Source: Sipunculus nudus (Eukaryota > Annelida > Sipuncula > Golfingiida > Sipunculidae). From it: 64,000 nucleotides of DNA. The stretch's first letter is position 1. The number at the start of each line of letters is the position of its first letter. Location: positions 28,751,339 through 28,815,338 of the forward strand of contig CM049316.1 in NCBI GenBank assembly GCA_026874595.1. Direction: 5' to 3'. The notes under the pieces were generated by a model that saw only the letters and a list, made by a program, of their open reading frames with translations, was not told the origin of the DNA and made no database searches. Shown here piece after piece: positions 27,131 to 36,100 of this stretch. Made by a program: the position numbers and the translations under genes.

Positions 27131-30100
27131 ATATTCCATTTAAGCGTCTGCATGATACATTTCACATATATTAGCGTCTGTATGACACATTTCAAATATA
27201 TTAACGTCTCGATGACAATTACAAATATATTAGCTTCTGTATGACACATTTCAAATATATAAGCGTCTGTATGATACATTTCAAATAAATATACTTATCA
27301 CATTTCAAGTATATTACATTTAACCGTAAGGTTTAGAAAATAAGGTAATATATTTCCCGTGTAAAATATTTCATAGTATTCCCAAACTAATTAATGGAAC
27401 CACACCTGTAATTTTAAATATTAATAAATTTCATTTGCAATATGTAAATATTATTCTCTTAATAGGGGGTGGGTGGGTTGGGGTGGTTACATTGACCATC
27501 CCCTTGCCAAAAAGTGGGAGGGGAATATATACCCCCATCCACCAATTTATTGACGCCCCCGATCAGTTCAATTTTATCGAGTGTACTTGTTAGTACACTC
27601 CGTAGGCAACAGTTATATACACTACCTTCTAAATCTCCACATTTTTACCTCTCATTTTCATAGCAAGATTCTCTGGGTTTCACCACCAGGGCTGGCAATG
27701 AATTGTAATCAGAACAAAGACAGCGGTTTAAACGAAGGAGATTTATTACGAGTGCAGTGTATAACTCCAGCGTAAGAAGTGACTCCAGGATGTAGAAAAG
27801 CATACACTGGATAAACCTTGAAGAAAATTATCGCTAAAATGATATGAGAAGTTGCAAAATTTTTATTTATTCACAGGCTGCGGGAGTCCTACAGCACCTA
27901 TTGATATTTGGTATGAACAGTCCGGCTGGCTCGCGTCACCAAACTACCCTAGTAACTACCCTAACAACCTGAACTGTGGCTGGCGGTTGAACGCTTATCC
28001 GGACCAGGTGGGCCGAAAATTTAATGAGCCTCTGATATTTAAGGCTCAATTGTATAGTTTGATGTGTGCGTGTGTATCGGTCTGCGTATTAAAACTGTGT
28101 ACTCGAAATTTACAGTGCCAGCGATTTAGGAAAAGCAGGATTAATTCCTTGTGGCCATAACCTCTATTACGTGATCAAAGAAATAAAATGGACGGTTACC
28201 TTAGGCCACGTGACCAGCTGATGCATACGTATTGGCCAATAAAATATAGGATTTAAAAATACAAGGCCAGAGAGAAACCAACAAAATATTTCGAGATAAA
28301 ATCATTTTGTCAGGGTTGCTCTTTGATCAAGGGTCAAATAAAGTCATATTAATGGTTGCTCTGATGGAACAAAACATGCTGAAGAATATAGTTTTTCCTA
28401 GAGCAAGAGGTTCAGGATTTGCAAGTACCTAACCAAAACAAATCTTCACTCGCCATTGCGAACGGCTTAAAAACTGCATGGGTTGTGTGATCCTAGACAT
28501 GGCGGGCATAGAGGGAAGGGGCGCAAGGGGTTTTGGATGGTGGAGGCCCTCCCCCTCCCCCCCCCCCCATTCGACCAAACGATACAAAATTAAAAAAATG
28601 AGCTCTTAATACCGTAAACGGAGCTTGATTTCCCATCATGATGCCAAAACAGCCGAAAATTTCAAGAAAAAAAGTTAATACAGTATCTGAAGGGAAATCC
28701 ACTCCCATATAGTCACCCCATTTACGTCATCGTTTTCTAAAATACTGTATTCCTCCTATGACGTCATCAAGATGGACCTGTATGCAATGCGGAAATTTTT
28801 CTTTGTAGTAAGGCCCTACATCCATGTATTTTTTCACGACTTCTGCACAGATAATTGCTGTGACCACGTGCGCCTCTATGATGGCCGCACGACATCCGAC
28901 AGCTTGATCACGACAATCAACGGATGTTCCTAACTTCACCACTGGATCTCGTCCACCTTTTATGACATACTGTATCCCTCCTATCACATCATCAAGATGC
29001 ACCTGTATGAAATACGGATTTTTTTCTTTGTAGTACATCCATGTAAACTTTCACGACTTCTGCACGGAGAGCTGCTGTGACCACGTGCGTCTCTATGACG
29101 GCCGCACGACATCCGACAGTCAGATCGCGACAATCAGCGGATGTTACTACCCTGGTTCCTGGTTCTCGTCAGGATCGTATATGTTAATTACCTTCACATC
29201 AGATCAAGTGGTCAATTACAGAGGGTTCAACATGACGTGGGAATTCCTATATAACGGTATGAAAATATGCCAGTCTTGTTTTCTGTCTTTTCCCCTTCCT
29301 CGCCATTTGCTCCCCAAGGATACATAATTACTGAAACGTTGCAGGACACCGAAACCTATATAAATCATATATAAACCTATATTAAAAAGATATGGATAAC
29401 CCGTAAAATATATATCCCTTAAACTAAAATGCTTCTGTTATATAGTGTTATCTAACCTAAATGAGGAGGAAATTATGCTGTAATGACCAATAAACTGTTA
29501 TATCCTCTGCGTTATCAGAAGTTCTTTCGAGAGTAGTTTGTAAGTGTCAAGTATACATGCGGAATAGCCCTCATAATAGAGATATCCGAAACGCTGATTG
29601 TACGTTAGAGTCGAAAGGTGATTTTGTGTATACACTAAGTATATCTAATTTGCTATCCTTTCTCACATGTGATCTTTTTTTGTCGTTTACCTGTCATGAT
29701 ACCTAAATAAGCATCCTTTTCGTTGGGGGAAATATAACTGAAATGACGATATTTCCTCATGCACTCTAAGTGGATGCTGATTTTTTTAGGGTAGTTTCAT
29801 GTGTTTTTCTATTTCGTTGCAGTAAGCACAGACACAGCCGTCACTGATTGGTACACCTCTGTCCCATCTGGTTAGTTTTATGTATTTTCATTACATTTTG
29901 CCCGGCATTTGAATATGAAAAAAAAAAATCTGAAATTATTTATAACAAGTATCATGATAAAATAGTCTATCACAGTTCATCATAAGATTTGATACCGTAC
30001 ACATTAGGACTTCTTAGCCTCGTACGGTTCTTTCCGACCCGGGGGTCATCCCTTGAAGGTGTGCAGTTACTCTGGAACATCGCTGGCTCTGAATGATGAG

Positions 30101-33100
30101 GCTGCTATGGGACTAACATGCTACTAATGTTACATTTGAAGCAGATCCCTTACTTGATTGCAATTCTGCTCTTTCAACGAGCCCGGCTGTAAATGCCTAA
30201 AGCATCGTCTGCCCTCTGTCTGCTTTGTTTAATATTACCTTACAACAAGTATTTTTCCAAACACTGAACAATATGAATTTCTAAGTATTTTTATTATATA
30301 TACTTATATTTATTATCATTATTTAACATGATTATTTATGCACTTCAGGCTATGATTTTGATTTTTAAATTTCTCATATCTTTCCTTATTATGGCCGATG
30401 TATATAGAAATTTATACACTAACACGAACTATTAAAAAATTATTGCTAACATGAAAAAAAGGTGTAATAGTTTTTATTTATTTACAGCCTGCGGGAGTCC
30501 TACAGCACCTATTGATTACTGGTATGAACAGTCCGGCTGGATCGCGTCACCGAACTACCCTAGTAACTACCCTAATAACCTGAACTGTGGCTGGCGGCTA
30601 ATCGCTTATCCGTGGCAGGTAGAGCCAAAAATTCAATTAGCCTGTGGTATTTATGGCACCATTATATTTTATTTCTGTCTGATAAAAACTGTGATATGCG
30701 TGTGCTTGTTGTTAACTTTGTGTAGCCGATTTTTACGGTGCCTACGGGTTTTGGGACAATCTGATTTCATTGCTTGTGACCACTACGGAAGTAGGTAACC
30801 GATGACATTTTGGGATGGTTAAATTAACCTGGTGGAAAATTAAGAATCTGAACAATAAATTATTTTGGGTGAAAATTACTTGCACTTTTGAGTTCGGTTC
30901 ACATAAAGATACATTAAACGTTTCCTCGTTGGTTGTTGTAAAAACCTACATAGAAATAAAATTTATCCTAACGCAAAAGGCAAGTCGCATTCGCACGTTA
31001 CAATTTATAACGTGCGCATAAAGGTATGCATATGTCCTCTATATTTATCTTCCCATCCCCGAACATTACAAACTCTCCACCTATCTTTTGTATATGCGGA
31101 TGGATTAATATTGTAAAGGCATTAACGCTGGATATCAAACAGAGCGAAAGTTATAAAAGAAAATATATCAGTTTAACAATATCTAAATAATAGACGGGGT
31201 AGCACAGCATTTTAACCGTGAACGTTACATATGGCAATTGTTATGGCAGTTACTCTGTGATATGATCATGGACCCCACCCCCTAACAAAATACAGAAAAC
31301 ATAAAATTGGAAAATAGAAATATAAGCGTTTAAACTGAAAAACAGAGTCGGATTTGCATAATGATGCTTTTCAACAACTATAGTAGTGCCTCATTTTTCA
31401 GAAAAGTTCATACAGTATCTGAAGGGGTGCCCACTCCCATAATCATCCCCTTTGCGCCCCCGTTTTCTTAAATCCTGCATTCGTCCCTTGATATAAAGCA
31501 TTATCTCTATGAAGTAAGAAATGAAGCGTGAACTGTATGAAATATGCATTTTTTTCTTTGTAGTATATCTATGTGAACTTTCACGACTTTTGCACGGAGA
31601 ATTGTTGTGACCACGTGCGTCTCTATGACGGCCGCTCGACATCCGACAATCTGATCACGACGATCAATGGATGTTGGTATCCTCACTCCTGGTTCTCGTC
31701 AGGATCGTATATGTTAATTACCTTTACCACCGACAGCAGTGTCACTTACAGAGGATTCAACATGACGTGGGAATTTCATGATCAAGGTAGTGTAAAGTCG
31801 GCCTTTTGAAACCAGATCGGCTAAGTCTAAACTTAGCCGAACCGATTTCATAAGGAAGGAGCGCAGTGAATGGTTTAAAGCCAGTCTGGTTTTCTGTCTT
31901 ATTCCTTTGCTTGCCATTTGCTCCCGAAACATACATACTTACGGAGTCGTTGCAGGACACCGAAACCAACCTGTTTACACAAAAAGCTGTGGGTAAACTA
32001 TAAAATGTGATTTTGTAAGCAGCGGAGAAATAATGTATCCCAAAAGCTAAAATGCTTCTCGAATATATCGTTTTATAAACTGATCGAGGAGGAAATTATG
32101 GTATAATAAACAACATACTACCACATCCCATGTGTTAACAGAAGTTCTTTCAAGAGTAGTTTTCAATTATACATGCGAAATGGCCTTCATAATAAAGATA
32201 TCTGATATGTCAGAAATGGGTAGATCAATTTAGTTAGACGCTAATTGCACATTAAAATCGAAAAGTAATTTTGTGTTTAGACCAACTTTCTCATGTATGG
32301 ACTTTGATTATCCTTTTCCTGTGATGATACCTTATCTTAATGTAACTTAAATGATAATATTTCAATTTGTTATGTAATCTAAATGGATGTTAATGTTTGG
32401 AGGCAGTTTTATGTGTTTTTTCCTTCGTTGCAGTAACCACAGACACAGCCGTCACTGATATGTATACCTCTGTCCCATCTGGTTAGTTTTGATCTACTTT
32501 TATTTATTTTGCCTCGAATTTCAATAAAGTATCATGATAAAACAGTTCGCCATAAGATTGATTACCGTAAAAATTACGACTACTAGGTCTCTTACGATTG
32601 TTTTCGACTTGGAGATCATCCTAGGATGGATTGCAGTCACCCTGGAGCCGAGTTGGATCTGACTGTTGAGGTGCTACGAGAATGACATGTTACTTATGTT
32701 ACCTTTACAGTTGGTCCCTTGCTTGCTTGCAATTCCGTCAAAGAGATCGCGTGTCACCCTAAAGCCGCGTTTTCTCTGAGTGATCTGGTTCCTACGAGAA
32801 TGACTTACTACTGATGTTACCTGTGGGGTTTGTCCCTTTCTTGCTCACAGTCCTGTTCTTTCAATGAGCCCCCGTCTCATCATTGTGAAGTGATCGAAGA
32901 GAATGATTTTTCACTTCTCTTGTCTACCATCTCCTCTTGATTAGAAATGTTTAAATATGGCACCAAACCCTTATATTTTGAAATGATACAGCAAGGGAAT
33001 AAGCTTTGTGATTTAAGTTGATCGTGTATGTTCACAGGGTTACTCTGTCGTATTGAAATGTACGCATGAGGTCTGGTATAATGCCATTCTCCCAAGTGTG

Positions 33101-36100
33101 AAGAGGCGGTTATAGGAAGTTATCAGGGTCCAAACTGGGATAATGTTCACTCATGGGCAACTCTCTTTCATCATCTGTTGTATGATTCATTATTGTTGCA
33201 TGTAAAGGTCTTGGACCGTCACACAAGTCTTCTTTAGAACTATTGCCTGCTTCATGCCTTCGCAGGAGCAAAAATGAGTAATTTAACCTTGTGTGTTGAC
33301 AAACCAAATAAGAGCTTTATATCGATCCTGGTGCGGATGTGGATCCGTAGTCATTGCATGATGGAAATAAAGAGCTAATGAAGAGTTCATTGCTCTACTC
33401 TGCAGATCTCTACAATTGGCTGAACTGAGATGACCATGGCCTGAGATCCACAATGTAACTGTCTCTGAAGCTAGAATATGACGGTGCGCCGCAAGAGTAA
33501 ACTAAATACGTTTGGAGAAATGTATATTTGCATCTAAACAATACAGTAAGCTTTGTCACAGACTAACTCTTGATGCCGGGATTCTAGAGGGCCCTCTTTG
33601 CAACTTTAACGGGGACATCAAGACATCCATCCCTCCGAGAGATATTTGATTTTATGAAAACACGTAGAATTTGCTGAGCTAACCCTGATTGGGTCAAAAA
33701 CAAACTTCTATACATGACCGATAGGAATTCGAGTGCACCAAGGCTGGTTCATCTGCTTATACGGCACTTCAGCAGATTCTTTGGCGTAACTTTTCTAAGA
33801 AAAAAGTCTTCTAAGAAGTTAATCCGCAAATCCGTCGTTCTTTATGGATCATCTCTCATTAACCTAGCTTTGGAATCTACAATTTTTCGTACCTTGACAC
33901 CTTTAGTACCCTGGGTAGTAACATCTACCCTGCCCGGTGAGGAAAAGGTATTGAAAGTGAGGTTTTGCTTCCTTTGTATTTTTCCTATAATAAGTTAAGA
34001 AGCAGGGTCTATGTAACACTTACAGATTACACGTGATAGAAGGGCCAGCTAGAGACCAATCAGGCAAGGGGTACTACTCCGGATGTTTATACATATTCAT
34101 TAGAGGAATGAATTAATGAATGATTCCGAGGTTCACTTGTGGGCCTCGAGTAAAGGTTATTCTAGCTCTGGACACGGCGGGAGTGCAAGTCGCTCGAGAC
34201 CCCTGAGGTCCGCTTCGGCCTGGGTTCAGCTGCTGCTGAGGACCAAACCTGTAATGCTTTAAAGGATACTTCAGCCAAAGCCTGGAGGGAGGGATTTTCG
34301 GTGGTCCACAGCTGGTCCAAAGAATTAGACATATGTACTAATTTGGAAAGTACGTCCTACCTGTTGTGATTGAGCGTAGGCAATTTCAATGTGACACGCT
34401 ACCATCTTTTCATGGTAAAACCATGCTCTCCTTTGTACTTTGGAACGTTCCTTTGCCTGAGTGAGTTGCAGTCGCTCTCTTCCTGCCGAAGTTTCTATGT
34501 ATCGTTCTCCAGATTGCAACAAATTCTATTTTCAATTTCAGCAGTTTTTCTCTGATCACATCTGTCATTTGGATTTGGAAATCCCCCTCACAGTATATGC
34601 AGCAACTTGTTTCTGGTATCTCCTGATGCTGGGACTTCAATAACATTCCCTGTGCATAGTCACTCAAGAGAGCTTTAATGACTTAGTATGTGTAATACCC
34701 TCTAATTTTCCTGGTGGTAAAAATGAAATTTGAAAACTGATGATTTAAAAAGACGGACCTTCTTACTCTCCGTTTGTGAAGATGGTTTTCTCTTAACAAT
34801 GGTAAATGTGCTTCATATTATGACTCATGGCTATGATTCTGTTTACAGTGTGTGGGTCTCCATCCCAACCCATCGAGATAACGTATCAGACCAACGGCTC
34901 GATAGCATCTCCAAATTATCCCGGAAATTACTCAAGCTACCTGAACTGTGCCTGGCGAATTACGGTCACTTATGGACAGGTATGTCGAAATAGAGTTCCC
35001 GTTTAAGAAGGGAATCGGACAAAGATAACTGAACAGAAACATTCATAATAATACATATGAACATTAACATGAATGGAGTTACTTTAACACAAACGTATAT
35101 AAATATATATTATTTTAATAATTAAGAACATTTTTATTTTGAGATATTCTTCGAAATTCCTAAAAAAAAGTACGGAACTCACTTTTATCGCATTGAATTT
35201 GAATTAAATGTACAGGAAGCCCCTGAATCTTTTTCTTTACATCAGTATGTTGGGGTTCTCTTCCGGGACTTCTGCACACAGAGTGGATACGATTACGTTC
35301 ATATTTATGACGGCACTACCACGTCACACAACCTGATAGCTAACCTTTCCGGCTGTTACAATCCGGGACCCTTCAACTCGTCAGGAGAGGCCATTTTAAT
35401 TACCTTCAGTAGCGGCGGCGTGGGGAACGACCGGGGTTTCTACCTGGAGTGGGAGGCACTCAACGACACATTCAGTCCAGCACCAATCTGTAGGTATATA
35501 AAATCAGTGGCAAGGCCAAATCTAGTTTCACTCTAGTTTCAGTCTGCGATATCCTGGTTTATTATACACGATAGACGGGAGAGGGTTGTATGATGTAGTT
35601 AATGGGATGTAAATTTCGCGCGATTTTGACACTGATGTTGTATTCTTTTTCAAAGATAGAACCACATTTTCGCGGTAGGTGCACAGCAGCACATGGCAAT
35701 TTGGCGATAATTGTCTTAACATATTATTTAACATAATCACGAGATTTAACACAAAGGCTGATGATTGACTAAGGCCTAATATTAGACTAAAGCCTAGGTC
35801 GCACACGCCACTGAGAACCATGTTTTCCAACAGAGGCCCAATCATCATACACTTAACACGTTATTTTGGAGACTTAATTACACCTCATGATTTAGAGATA
35901 CATGGTAAGGAATGAAAGCATATTTGTTTTCATACACAAGATGATAGATAGGAGATGGTGTTTGTATACACATAAGCTTTGAAGAAAAACCAGATTATAA
36001 AGCGATTAAGAAGGATCTTTTTTTTCATATTCAATCCTTCATTCTTTCGTTACTTAAGGTTTCAGCGTATACCTCCAGTTACTAAATATGTTGATTGATA

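Noticed and set aside
28829-28932. Real CUB exon upstream of the CUB D second half
   Set aside because: An 8-nt insert after the acceptor, an in-frame stop and no donor. It is a dead tandem copy.
35528-35848. 106-residue minus-strand frame inside the CUB F-G intron
   Set aside because: No recognisable domain and no promoter or splice signals, so probably chance.
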